Shown in pieces: positions 43,927 through 52,082 of a stretch of DNA of 64,000 nt. The position numbers and the translations under genes were made by a program. The stretch comes from Streptomyces sp. Ag109_O5-1. Its GTDB lineage: Bacteria; Actinomycetota; Actinomycetes; Streptomycetales; Streptomycetaceae. Under the pieces are notes generated by a model. The model searched no databases. It was not told the origin of the DNA and saw nothing but the letters and a program-made list of their open reading frames with translations. The stretch is from positions 4,836,001-4,900,000 of the forward strand of contig NZ_RKQF01000001.1 in assembly GCF_003814875.1 (NCBI RefSeq). Reading direction: 5' to 3'. Position 1 is the stretch's first letter, and each line of letters starts with the position of its first letter.

Positions 43927-43998
43927 GAGGCCTCACCGGGCCGGGGTTGGCCCGGTGAGGCCTCAGGCCCCAGGGCCGGCCTTAAGGAACGGCCCTGG
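43927..43998 (-). terminator. Tandem terminators after the secreted repeat-protein gene
   Basis: Two stems in a row: GAGGCCTCACCGGG / CCCGGTGAGGCCTC (14 bp, perfect, loop 10) and CCAGGGCCG / CGGCCCTGG (loop 11). They lie about 110-180 bp downstream of the 44109 stop. The rest of the gap 43652-44108 contains the sucC promoter and no gene. Confidence 0.75.
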
Positions 43999-44108
43999 AG
44001 GCTTGGCCGGCGATCACCGTCCCCATGGGATCACCGGCCGGATCCGCGGGGCTCCGGCCCGGACGGACCGACGGTGTTCGGTCGTCCGGGCGCGGCCGCC
44101 CCCCGGAG

Positions 44109-45743
44109 TCAGACGGAGTAGGTCCGGGCGGCCTGCGGGCCGTGGACGTACCCCGGGGTCATGGAGTCGGCGACCTGCCGGACCCCGGCGACCGCGTGCG
44201 CGGCCAGCGGGGTGGCGGTCACGTCCTGCGCGAGCGGCACGGCGGCCGCGACGACCGGCTGCGCGTCGCCGACCGCGCCGTACGCCAGCGCCTCGGCGCC
44301 GCCCAGGACGGGTCCTGCCAGGTCCTCCGCATAGGTGGTCACGTGTCCGGTCACCCCGTACGCGAGCGGCGGCACGGCACCGACGACCGGCCGGACGTCG
44401 CCCACGGCGCCGTACGCCAGCGCCCGGGCGTCCGCCACGGCCTGCCCGGCGACCGGCACGACCCCGTGCACGGCGGTCGCGGCGACGGGCGGCAGCACGG
44501 CGCCGACGGCGTCCTGGGTGACCTCCCCGACCAGCCCGGTGGCGTACGGCGGCACGTCCGCGACGGCCGGGTACACCTCGCCGACGGCACCGGTGGCGAC
44601 GCTCTGGACGCCACCCACGGCCTCCGTGGCGGTGCCGTGGACGCCCGTCACCGCGTGCTCGGCGACCGGCAGTACGGCGGCGACGGCGACGGTGGCCGTG
44701 CCCCCGACTCCGCCGGCCGCGCCCTCGGCGACCGGCACCACCCCGGCCACCGCGCCGGTGGCGGCGCCGTGCACGTCCCCGACCGCCGATCCGGCCACCG
44801 GCAGGACCCCGTGCACGGCGTCGGAGGCGACCGGCGGGACGACGGCGGCGGCCGTGCCGGTGACGACCGGCGTGAGCGTCCCGGGCACGGCCCGCACCGT
44901 GCCGACCACACGCTGCCCGGCCCCGCCGACCGTGCCGGTGACGTGCGCGGGAACGGCGGCCACGGCGGCGTCGGCGACGGTCGTCACCTGGCCGGCCGTG
45001 GCCGCCGCCTGACCGGCCGTGGCGGTCACGGGACCTGCGGTACGGCCCGCGCCGGCCACCGTGCGCCGCACCTGGGTCCGTACGGCTCCGTCGACGCCCT
45101 GCACCTGGGTGCGGGCGGCCGCCTGGGTCGCCTGGAGCTTGGTCTGGACGGCGGCCAGCGCCTGCTCGACCTCCGGGGCGAAGGAGGCGAGGGGGCCGAA
45201 GAGGTAGTCGATGTCGTCCTGGGGAACGGCCGGGGACGTGGTGTCCGTGGCGGTCGCGGCGACCTCGGCGGCCGTGTGGTGGGCGGTGTGCACGGCCTGG
45301 GCGGCGTGCGCGGCCTCCGCCCGGACCTGGTTCTCGGCGTTCTCGGCCTTGGCCTTCGCCTCGGCCTTGGCCTTCGCCGCACGGGCCGCCTGGGCGCCCT
45401 TGATGGCCTGGCCGCCCCTGATCCTGGAGGCGGCGGCACGACCGGCCTGGTCGGTGGTGCCGGTCGAGGTCTGGGCCGACCGCTGGATGTCCTGCACGGT
45501 GCTCGTCGCCTTCGCTGTGGTGTCCGCGACCGTCGAGGTGACGGTGCCGGTGACGTCGGACACGACGCCGTCGACCGTGTCGGTGAGGGTGCCGGTGATG
45601 CCGCCGGTGCCGGCATCCGTGGCGTCCGGTGCGGAGACGGACGCGGCGGGCAGTTCGTCGGCGCTGGCCGCGGCCGAGCCGAGCGCCCACGCGCCGGTCA
45701 CTCCTGCGGCTATGACGATGGAGCGGCGGATGTTCTTGTTCAT
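44109..45743 (-). CDS. Secreted Ala/Val-rich repeat protein
   Basis: 544 residues. A signal peptide with basic NKNIRRSIVIAAG start and cleavage near ASA-DE is followed by a Thr/Val-rich stretch (TVDGVVSDVTGTVTSTVADTT) and a short K/A/E coiled segment (AKAKAEAKAKAENAENQ). Residues 240-510 are about a dozen degenerate copies of a 20-25 residue unit of pattern V-HGVLPVAG-AVGDV-GAATGAV. No LPXTG or lipobox; the protein ends in RTYSV. Likely a cell-surface or spore-associated structural protein. It forms a pair with the other secreted gene upstream. Confidence 0.75.
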   Translation of the reverse strand: MNKNIRRSIVIAAGVTGAWALGSAAASADELPAASVSAPDATDAGTGGITGTLTDTVDGVVSDVTGTVTSTVADTTAKATSTVQDIQRSAQTSTGTTDQAGRAAASRIRGGQAIKGAQAARAAKAKAEAKAKAENAENQVRAEAAHAAQAVHTAHHTAAEVAATATDTTSPAVPQDDIDYLFGPLASFAPEVEQALAAVQTKLQATQAAARTQVQGVDGAVRTQVRRTVAGAGRTAGPVTATAGQAAATAGQVTTVADAAVAAVPAHVTGTVGGAGQRVVGTVRAVPGTLTPVVTGTAAAVVPPVASDAVHGVLPVAGSAVGDVHGAATGAVAGVVPVAEGAAGGVGGTATVAVAAVLPVAEHAVTGVHGTATEAVGGVQSVATGAVGEVYPAVADVPPYATGLVGEVTQDAVGAVLPPVAATAVHGVVPVAGQAVADARALAYGAVGDVRPVVGAVPPLAYGVTGHVTTYAEDLAGPVLGGAEALAYGAVGDAQPVVAAAVPLAQDVTATPLAAHAVAGVRQVADSMTPGYVHGPQAARTYSV

Positions 45744-45855
45744 GCGTGCGTCAGATCCTTCGGGGCTCCGGTGCGTTCGGGACGCGGACGCGGAGCCGGG
45801 AGGGCTTCCGGTGGTGCCGGAAGCGCGGCTGGGGACATCGCCGTCCGGAGGCGTT

Positions 45856-45900
45856 CGGAGGGGGATCCGACGGAGGGGGATCCGAAAGGGGGGATCCTGG
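45856..45900. repeat. Tandem 15-bp repeat in the leader of the repeat-protein gene
   Basis: CGGAGGGGGATCCGA is repeated exactly at 45856-45870 and 45871-45885, with a third degenerate copy to 45900. About 115-160 bp upstream of the 44109 gene start and downstream of the preceding stop; may form leader hairpins. Confidence 0.85.
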
Positions 45901-45973
45901 GGGTCCGGACGGACGGGCAGACCTGTTCCGCCCCCGCGCGACAGGTCCGTGGCAGGGAAGGGGGTCGCCGGTC

Positions 45974-46867
45974 CTAGCCGGGGAAGACGGGGATGTCCCG
46001 GAACATGTCCCGGGTCCCGGCCGCGTCGACGCGCGCGGCGGCACCGGGCACGAGCCGCAGCGGCGCCCGGCCGGCGAAGGTCACGGCGTACGCGTCGGCG
46101 TGCCGCGAGGCGGTGCCGTCGACCGCCGACTTGCCCAGCGCACCGTCCGGGTCTCCGGCGGGCGCGGGACGGGTGGGAGCGTCCGTGGTGCCGACGGCAC
46201 GGTGGACGGCGGCGCGCTGCGCCCCGCCCTGAGCAGGGGGCACGACGGCGATCCGCGGCCCGTACGACACAGCGGTGGTCGCCGGTGCCTTCGTACGGGG
46301 CTTCCCGTGCCCGGCGTCATGCGTGACCGTCGTCCGCGGCTGCGCGGGACGGGGCGCCGACGTGACCGGCGCCGGGAGCAACACGCCCGGCAGCTCGGAG
46401 ACGACGGGGAGCTCCGGCACCTGCACCACCGGCGTGACGGGCAGCGCGGGCAGCTCGGCCGGCAACTGCTCCGACACCTGGCGCACAGTCTCGTCGAGCG
46501 AGCGGGTCACGGTCGAGGTCGTCGAGGTCACCGTCCGGGTCACGGAACGGACGGTCTTGCGCACCTCGGGAACCCCGAGCGCCTTGTCGGCCACCGGAAC
46601 GTCGGCCACCGGTACCACGGGCGCCGCCACGGTGGCGGGCTTCCGCGCGGCGGCCGCCTTGTGCGGCCGGTGCGGCGTCACCAGGTCCCGCAGCGGCACC
46701 TTCCGGGTCACGATCGACGTCACGACCGAGGTCGACGACGGTGTCGAGGACACCCCCTCCGCCGCCTGCGCCTGCTCCCCGCAGAAGAAGCCGAGCGCGA
46801 GCAGTCCGCCGACCAGCAGCGCCAGTTGCAGCGCACGCCGTCCCGCCACCGTGCGCAAGACACGCAT
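45974..46867 (-). CDS. Secreted or membrane-anchored low-complexity protein
   Basis: 297 residues from ATG 46867; the frame extends to TTG 46948 but lacks an RBS. A hydrophobic segment (about 10-30, ALQLALLVGGLLALGFF) ends in a likely signal-peptidase site near AQAAEG. The mature part is Val/Pro/Thr-rich with VTRTVTSTTSTVTRS and PAELPALPVTPVVQVPELPV segments and no recognised domain. Neighbour of the repeat protein encoded downstream and similar in composition, so the two may act in the same surface structure. Confidence 0.65.
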   Translation of the reverse strand: MRVLRTVAGRRALQLALLVGGLLALGFFCGEQAQAAEGVSSTPSSTSVVTSIVTRKVPLRDLVTPHRPHKAAAARKPATVAAPVVPVADVPVADKALGVPEVRKTVRSVTRTVTSTTSTVTRSLDETVRQVSEQLPAELPALPVTPVVQVPELPVVSELPGVLLPAPVTSAPRPAQPRTTVTHDAGHGKPRTKAPATTAVSYGPRIAVVPPAQGGAQRAAVHRAVGTTDAPTRPAPAGDPDGALGKSAVDGTASRHADAYAVTFAGRAPLRLVPGAAARVDAAGTRDMFRDIPVFPG

Positions 46868-47113
46868 GGCGGCACCGGGCAGAACTGCTGGCGAGGTCAA
46901 GACGGGGAGGGTCCTCCCGTGCGGCGGAACAGAGCAGAGGGAACGCAACGGCGTGAAGACCGGTGAAAGACCGGTGGAGACATCGATCCTTGCACGGGAC
47001 TCCCGAGGTCGCGCAAGCCCCCCGTTACCGATGGGTAGTCATGTCCGTTATAACACTCGGAGTCGGGTATCGCTGAGTCGACAAGTCCCCCGCCGGATCC
47101 GGCCTCACAGTCC

Positions 47114-48298
47114 TCACACGGCGTCCGGAACCGGTATGGGCCGCTTCTCGATAGCCGCCGCCATCACCTCCGGGAAGAGATCGGGCGTGCACGCGAACGC
47201 CGGTGCCCCCAGCGCCGCGAGCGCGGCCGCGTGCTCCCGGTCGTACGCGGGCGCCCCCTCGTCAGACAGCGCGAGCAGCGCCACGAACTGCACCCCCGAC
47301 GCCTTCATCGCCGCGACCCGCTTGAGCATCTCGTTCCGTATCCCGCCCTCGTAGAGGTCGCTGATGAGGACGACGACGGTCTCGGCCGGCCGGGTGATCT
47401 GCGACTGGCAGTACGCCAGCGCCCGGTTGATGTCCGTACCGCCGCCGAGCTGGGTACCGAACAACACGTCCACCGGGTCGTCGAGCTGGTCGGTGAGATC
47501 GACCACCGCCGTGTCGAAGACGACGAGCCGGGTGTCGATCGACCGCATGGACGCCAGCACCGCCCCGAACACGGACGCGTACACCACCGACGCGGCCATC
47601 GACCCGGACTGGTCGATGCAGAGCACCACTTCCTTCTTCACCGACTGCGAGGCCCGCCCGTACCCGATCAGCCGCTCCGGCACGATCGTCCGGTACTCCG
47701 GCAGGTAGTGCTTGAGGTTGGCCGAGATCGTGCGGTTCCAGTCGATGTCGTGGTGGCGCGGCCGGTTGATGCGGGCGCTGCGGTCGAGGGCGCCGGTGAG
47801 GGTGGCCCGGGTGCGGGTGGCCAGCCGCTTCTCCAGGTCCTCGACGACCTTGCGGACGACCGCCCGTGCCGTCTCCTTCGTCGTCTCCGGCATCGCCTTG
47901 TTGAGCGAGAGGAGCGTGCCGACCAGGTGGACGTCGGCCTCGACCGCCTCCAGCATCTCCGGTTCGAGCAGCAGTGCGGCGAGCCCGAGCCGGTCGATGG
48001 CGTCGCGCTGCATGACCTGGACGACGGAGGACGGGAAGTACGTCCGGATGTCCCCGAGCCAGCGCGCCACCGACGGCGCCGACGCCCCCAGCCCCGCCGA
48101 ACGCTCCCGCCCCGACTGCGCTCTGTCCCCCTTCCTGTACAGCGCGGCCAGCGTCCCGTCCATCGCCGCGTCCCGCCCCGACAGCGCACACCCGGTCCCG
48201 TCGGCGGCCTCGCCCCCGAGCACCAGCCGCCACCGCCGCAGCCGTTCCCGCGCGGGGTCGTCCGGACCGCTGCCGGTGTCCCTCACGTCCGTGGTCAT
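47114..48298 (-). CDS. VWA-domain protein of the MoxR/DUF5682 module
   Basis: 394 residues. An N-terminal helical region is followed by a von Willebrand A domain with intact MIDAS: D229-x-S231-x-S233 in CIDQSGSMAAS, and GGGTDINRAL (Thr) and VLISDLYEGG (Asp). MIDAS VWA proteins next to MoxR ATPases are thought to act as metal-dependent adaptors in protein or metal-cofactor assembly complexes. Its start overlaps the DUF5682 stop by 4 bp; it is the last gene of the operon. Confidence 0.92.
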   Translation of the reverse strand: MTTDVRDTGSGPDDPARERLRRWRLVLGGEAADGTGCALSGRDAAMDGTLAALYRKGDRAQSGRERSAGLGASAPSVARWLGDIRTYFPSSVVQVMQRDAIDRLGLAALLLEPEMLEAVEADVHLVGTLLSLNKAMPETTKETARAVVRKVVEDLEKRLATRTRATLTGALDRSARINRPRHHDIDWNRTISANLKHYLPEYRTIVPERLIGYGRASQSVKKEVVLCIDQSGSMAASVVYASVFGAVLASMRSIDTRLVVFDTAVVDLTDQLDDPVDVLFGTQLGGGTDINRALAYCQSQITRPAETVVVLISDLYEGGIRNEMLKRVAAMKASGVQFVALLALSDEGAPAYDREHAAALAALGAPAFACTPDLFPEVMAAAIEKRPIPVPDAV

Positions 48299-50835
48299 GT
48301 CCCCGCCCCCACAAGGCCGTTGTCCGGATTCTTCTCGTCGGTTCCATCGAGCCCGAGCAGCAGCCGCAGCACGGGCAGTACGGCGTCGGCGCGCCCGGTG
48401 TCCGTCTCAGCGCCGAAACCCGGTACCGCGGCGGTCTGCCCCGCCCCTAGGGGCCGCTCCCCAGGCCCCCTGCGCACCAGTTCGCCGAGCGTTCTGCGCA
48501 CCCCCGGCTCGTACGCCGAGAAGGTCCGCCGCAGCAGTGGCAGTACGTCCGTGAACGCCTCCACCGGCACCCCGGTCAGCCAGGCGTCGACCAGACCGAG
48601 CAGCCGCTCGTCGTGCACGAGCAGCATCCCGCCCCCGCCGCTCCCCCCGACGAACCCCTCGATCCAGGCCGCCGCGTCCGCCGGCGGGGTCCCCGGCGAG
48701 AGCACCAGCCCCATCAGCCGGGCCGCCTCCTCCGCCCCCAGCTCCCCTTCGTCCAGCAGGATCCGCACAGCCCGCCCGCGCAGCACCCCGGGCACGGTGT
48801 CCCGCCCGGACAGCGTCCGCAGCACGGCCCGCCAGCGCCGACGGAGGCCACGGTCCCCGGATCCGGACCCGTTCTCGGTCCCAGTCCCAGTCCCAGTCCC
48901 GCTCCCGGCCACCGTCCCCTTCCCGGTGGCCGTCCCCGCTCCGGTCCCGGTCGCCGTCCCTCCTCTCCCGGTCTCGTCGAGCAGTCCCACCGCCGTGTGC
49001 ACCGCGTCCACATGGCCCCGCATCTCCTCCGCCGCGTCCGCGTCGAGGGCGGCGCAGGCGGGCGGGAGTCCGACGAAGACCCGCTCGGCGAGGCCCGCGG
49101 CGACCTCGGCGAGCGCCCCGGTGTCGGTGCTCCGGACGTCGCCGTAGCGCAGCGAGCGGACCAGGGCCGGGAGCGCCTGGGCGAGATGGCCGACGTCCGT
49201 GTCCAGCGCGGCCCGGTCGGCGAGCACCCGCATCACCACCGGCAGTGCCTCCGGCAGCCCGGCGAGCAGACAGTGCTCGGCCAGCGCGGTGACATCGGCG
49301 AGCGCGGTCACTCGCACCGCGTCGGCCTCGGCCCTGGCCGTCGCCGCGCCGTCGACGGTCGTCCCCCACACGCCCGCCTCGGCGACCCGCACCGACAGTT
49401 CCGGCTCCCAGCACAGCCGCCAGGTCTCCCGGAACGTGCCCGTGCTCCCCCTCGACTGCACCGGCTCGCCCCACCCGACGCCGAGCAGCCGCAACCGGTG
49501 CAGCAGCCGGCTGCGCCCGGCGTCGATGTCCTTGCGCAGGTCGAGCTCCAGCTCCCGCTCCAGCGCCTCCGGCTTGAGCCGGAGCCGGCGCTGCTCCCGG
49601 GCCAGGTCCCGCTGCAGGGGCACCGCGGGCGCGGACTCCGGCACCTCACCGAGCACGTCCCCGACCACCAGCCGGTCGTGCACCAGCGCCAGCGGGACGT
49701 CCGAGCCCTCGCACAGCACCGCCCGTACCGCGTCGGTCGTCTCGCCCAGGCCGGGCAGCGGGCGGCCGCGCATCACCGCGAGGGTTTCGGCCAGCCGTAC
49801 CGCTTCGATGACATGGGCCGAGGAGACGATGCGGTCCTCCTCACGCAGCAGCATGGCCACTTTGGTGAGCCACCGCTCCACCGGCCGGTCCGGGGCCCGG
49901 AACAGGTGCCCGTACCAGCCCGGCGAGTCGATGCCCGCGCCGTATCCGCTCGCCCGGGCCAGCCGACGATTGGTCCATGGCACCCAGGTCATGTCGGTCT
50001 TGACCTTGGGCAGCCCCTTCAGCAGCTCCCTGTCGGCCGCGACGGTGCTCCTCGCGCGCAGGGCCGGTACATGCCACGCCCCGCACACCACCGCCACGGC
50101 GTCCCCGAACTCACGCTGAGCCGCTCGCAGTCGGAGCCGCATATGCGCCTCCCGCACGGGGTCCCGGTCGCGCCCGCCGCCCCCGTACGTCTCCCGCAGT
50201 GCCCCCATCGCCTCCTCCACCGCGGCGAACGGCGCGAACACGTCCCGCTCCGCCGACCCGCTCCGGTGCTCGACGACGTCCTCCCACCAGCGCTCGGGGT
50301 CGTCGTAACCGGCTGCCTCGGCGAGAGCGGCGAGGGGGTCGACACGCAGCTGCCGCTCGGCGTCGGGCTCGGCGTCGGCAGCTCTCCGGTCGCCGTCGGC
50401 CTCGCCGGTGCCGTCCGCCCCGTCCGCTGTCCCCTCCGCTCCTGCCTCGTCGCCGTCGGTGCCCGGAGCCGCGGCCGTGGCCTCCACCGACTCCCACGCG
50501 AGCGTGTGCGTGGCCGGCAGGTCGATGAAGCGGGCCGGGACGTCGTGCTCCAGGGCCCAGCGGACGGCCACCCACTCGGGGCTGAAGTCGGCCAGCGGCC
50601 AGAACGCCGAGCGGCCGGGCTCGTCCACCGCGTGCGCGAGGAGTGCGACCGGCGGCCGCATCTCCGGGTCGGCGGCCAGCGGGATCAGCGCGTCGGCCTC
50701 GGGCGGGCCCTCGATCAGCACTGCCTTCGGCCGGGCGGCGTCCAGGGCGGCCCGCACCGCCCTCGCGGAGCCGGGCCCGTGGTGCCGTACCCCCAGGAGC
50801 AGCGGACCGGTCCGCGCCCACGCGGAGTCGGTCAT
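48295..50835 (-). CDS. DUF5682 protein, putative TraB/EreA/ChaN-like hydrolase
   Basis: 846 residues from ATG 50835; overlaps the MoxR stop (ATGA). The N-terminal region begins LLLGVRHHGPGSARAV with H18/H19, followed by VLIEGPPEAD (E42), and later VVCGAWHVPALR with H255. A GxxH, an xxE shortly after and a GAxH motif are the pattern of the TraB/TIKI/EreA/ChaN superfamily, which includes metallo-hydrolases and heme-iron proteins. The DUF5682 C-terminal half is helical and uncharacterised. A Gly/Thr dipeptide tract lies around residues 620-660. Likely the effector or client-processing component of the module. Confidence 0.85.
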   Translation of the reverse strand: MTDSAWARTGPLLLGVRHHGPGSARAVRAALDAARPKAVLIEGPPEADALIPLAADPEMRPPVALLAHAVDEPGRSAFWPLADFSPEWVAVRWALEHDVPARFIDLPATHTLAWESVEATAAAPGTDGDEAGAEGTADGADGTGEADGDRRAADAEPDAERQLRVDPLAALAEAAGYDDPERWWEDVVEHRSGSAERDVFAPFAAVEEAMGALRETYGGGGRDRDPVREAHMRLRLRAAQREFGDAVAVVCGAWHVPALRARSTVAADRELLKGLPKVKTDMTWVPWTNRRLARASGYGAGIDSPGWYGHLFRAPDRPVERWLTKVAMLLREEDRIVSSAHVIEAVRLAETLAVMRGRPLPGLGETTDAVRAVLCEGSDVPLALVHDRLVVGDVLGEVPESAPAVPLQRDLAREQRRLRLKPEALERELELDLRKDIDAGRSRLLHRLRLLGVGWGEPVQSRGSTGTFRETWRLCWEPELSVRVAEAGVWGTTVDGAATARAEADAVRVTALADVTALAEHCLLAGLPEALPVVMRVLADRAALDTDVGHLAQALPALVRSLRYGDVRSTDTGALAEVAAGLAERVFVGLPPACAALDADAAEEMRGHVDAVHTAVGLLDETGRGGTATGTGAGTATGKGTVAGSGTGTGTGTENGSGSGDRGLRRRWRAVLRTLSGRDTVPGVLRGRAVRILLDEGELGAEEAARLMGLVLSPGTPPADAAAWIEGFVGGSGGGGMLLVHDERLLGLVDAWLTGVPVEAFTDVLPLLRRTFSAYEPGVRRTLGELVRRGPGERPLGAGQTAAVPGFGAETDTGRADAVLPVLRLLLGLDGTDEKNPDNGLVGAGT

Positions 50836-51950
50836 GCGCTCACCTCCCGGCAGGCGCGGTAGAAGTCCTTCCAGCCGTCCCGCTCGCGGACGACCGTCTC
50901 CAGGTACTCCTGCCAGATGACCCGGTCGGCGGCCGGGTCGCGGACGACGGCCCCGAGGATGCCGGCCGCGACATCGCCGGCCCGCAGCACGCCGTCCCCG
51001 AAGTGGGCGGCCAGGGCGAGCCCGTTGGTGACGACGGAGATCGCCTCGGCCGTGGAGAGCGTGCCGCTCGGCGACTTCAGCTTGGTGCGGCCGTCGGCGG
51101 TGATGCCGTCGCGCAGTTCGCGGAAGACGGTGACGACCCGGCGGATCTCGGCGATGCCGTCGGGCACGGCCGGCAGGTCCAGGGAGCGGCCCAACTGGTC
51201 GACGCGGCGCGCCACGATGTCGACCTCGGCGTCCGCGCTCTCCGGCAGCGGCAGCACGACGGTGTTGAAGCGGCGGCGCAGGGCGCTGGACAGGTCGTTG
51301 ACGCCCCGGTCGCGGTCGTTGGCGGTGGCGATCAGGTTGAAGCCGCGGACCGCCTGCACCTCCTGGCCGAGCTCGGGGATCGGCAGGGTCTTCTCGGACA
51401 GGATCGTGATCAGCGTGTCCTGGACGTCGGCCGGGATCCGGGTCAGCTCCTCGACCCTGGCCGTCATGCCCTCCGCCATGGCCCGCATGACCGGGCTGGG
51501 CACGAGCGCGTCCCGGCTCGGGCCGTGGGCGAGCAGTTGCGCGTAGTTCCAGCCGTAGCGGATCGCCTCCTCCGGGGTGCCGGCCGTGCCCTGCACGAGC
51601 AGGGTCGAGTCGCCGCTGACGGCGGCGGCGAGGTGCTCGGAGACCCAGGTCTTGGCGGTGCCGGGCACGCCGAGCAGGAGCAGGGCGCGGTCGGTGGCGA
51701 GGGTGGTGACGGCGACCTCGACGATGCGGCGCGGGCCGACGTACTTCGGGGTGATCACCGTGCCGTCCGGCAGTGTGCCGCCGAGGAGATAGGTGGCCAC
51801 CGCCCACGGCGACAGCTTCCAGCGGGCCGGGCGCGGCCGGTCGTCCTGCGCGGCCAGCGCCGTGAGTTCGTCGGCGAAGGCGTCCTCGGCGTGCGGTCGC
51901 AGCGCACGCTCGGTGGTCGTCGGATCGGTCGGTTCCACGGACACAGTCAT
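50832..51950 (-). CDS. MoxR-type AAA+ ATPase of the module
   Basis: 372 residues from ATG 51950 with GGAGGGGGCC upstream. Walker A is GVPGTAKT (94-101); a Walker B-type ILSEKTLPIPELG and sensor NLIATANDRDRGVNDLSSALRRRF-type motif (ATAND and RRRF) are present. MoxR AAA+ proteins work as chaperone-like ATPases with VWA partners. First gene of the leftward operon; its promoter region is shared with the divergent SWIM gene and contains a DNA-damage-type motif. Confidence 0.93.
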   Translation of the reverse strand: MTVSVEPTDPTTTERALRPHAEDAFADELTALAAQDDRPRPARWKLSPWAVATYLLGGTLPDGTVITPKYVGPRRIVEVAVTTLATDRALLLLGVPGTAKTWVSEHLAAAVSGDSTLLVQGTAGTPEEAIRYGWNYAQLLAHGPSRDALVPSPVMRAMAEGMTARVEELTRIPADVQDTLITILSEKTLPIPELGQEVQAVRGFNLIATANDRDRGVNDLSSALRRRFNTVVLPLPESADAEVDIVARRVDQLGRSLDLPAVPDGIAEIRRVVTVFRELRDGITADGRTKLKSPSGTLSTAEAISVVTNGLALAAHFGDGVLRAGDVAAGILGAVVRDPAADRVIWQEYLETVVRERDGWKDFYRACREVSA

Positions 51951-52007
51951 GGCTGAGGCCCCCTCCAGCTCGGCCGGTTCGGATCTGGTGTCCACCGTGC
52001 ACCACGC

Positions 52008-52075
52008 CACTGACAATCGGCCTGACCTGCACGAACGCACTCCCTCGGCCGATTGTCAGTGCCGGGATCTACCTT
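52008..52075. promoter_or_regulatory. Divergent PafBC-type (DNA damage) promoters with 15-bp inverted repeat
   Basis: CACTGACAATCGGCC (52008-52022) is the exact inverse of GGCCGATTGTCAGTG (52047-52061). Rightward: TTGTCAGTG (52053-52061), 8 bases, TACCTT (52070-52075), a perfect fit to TTGTCRGTG-N8-TAnnnT. Leftward: TTGTCAGTG (52016-52008), 8 bases, CACGGT, a fit except for the first -10 base. This motif is known from recA and other PafBC-dependent DNA damage genes in actinobacteria. Confidence 0.85.
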
Positions 52076-52082
52076 CGATGGC

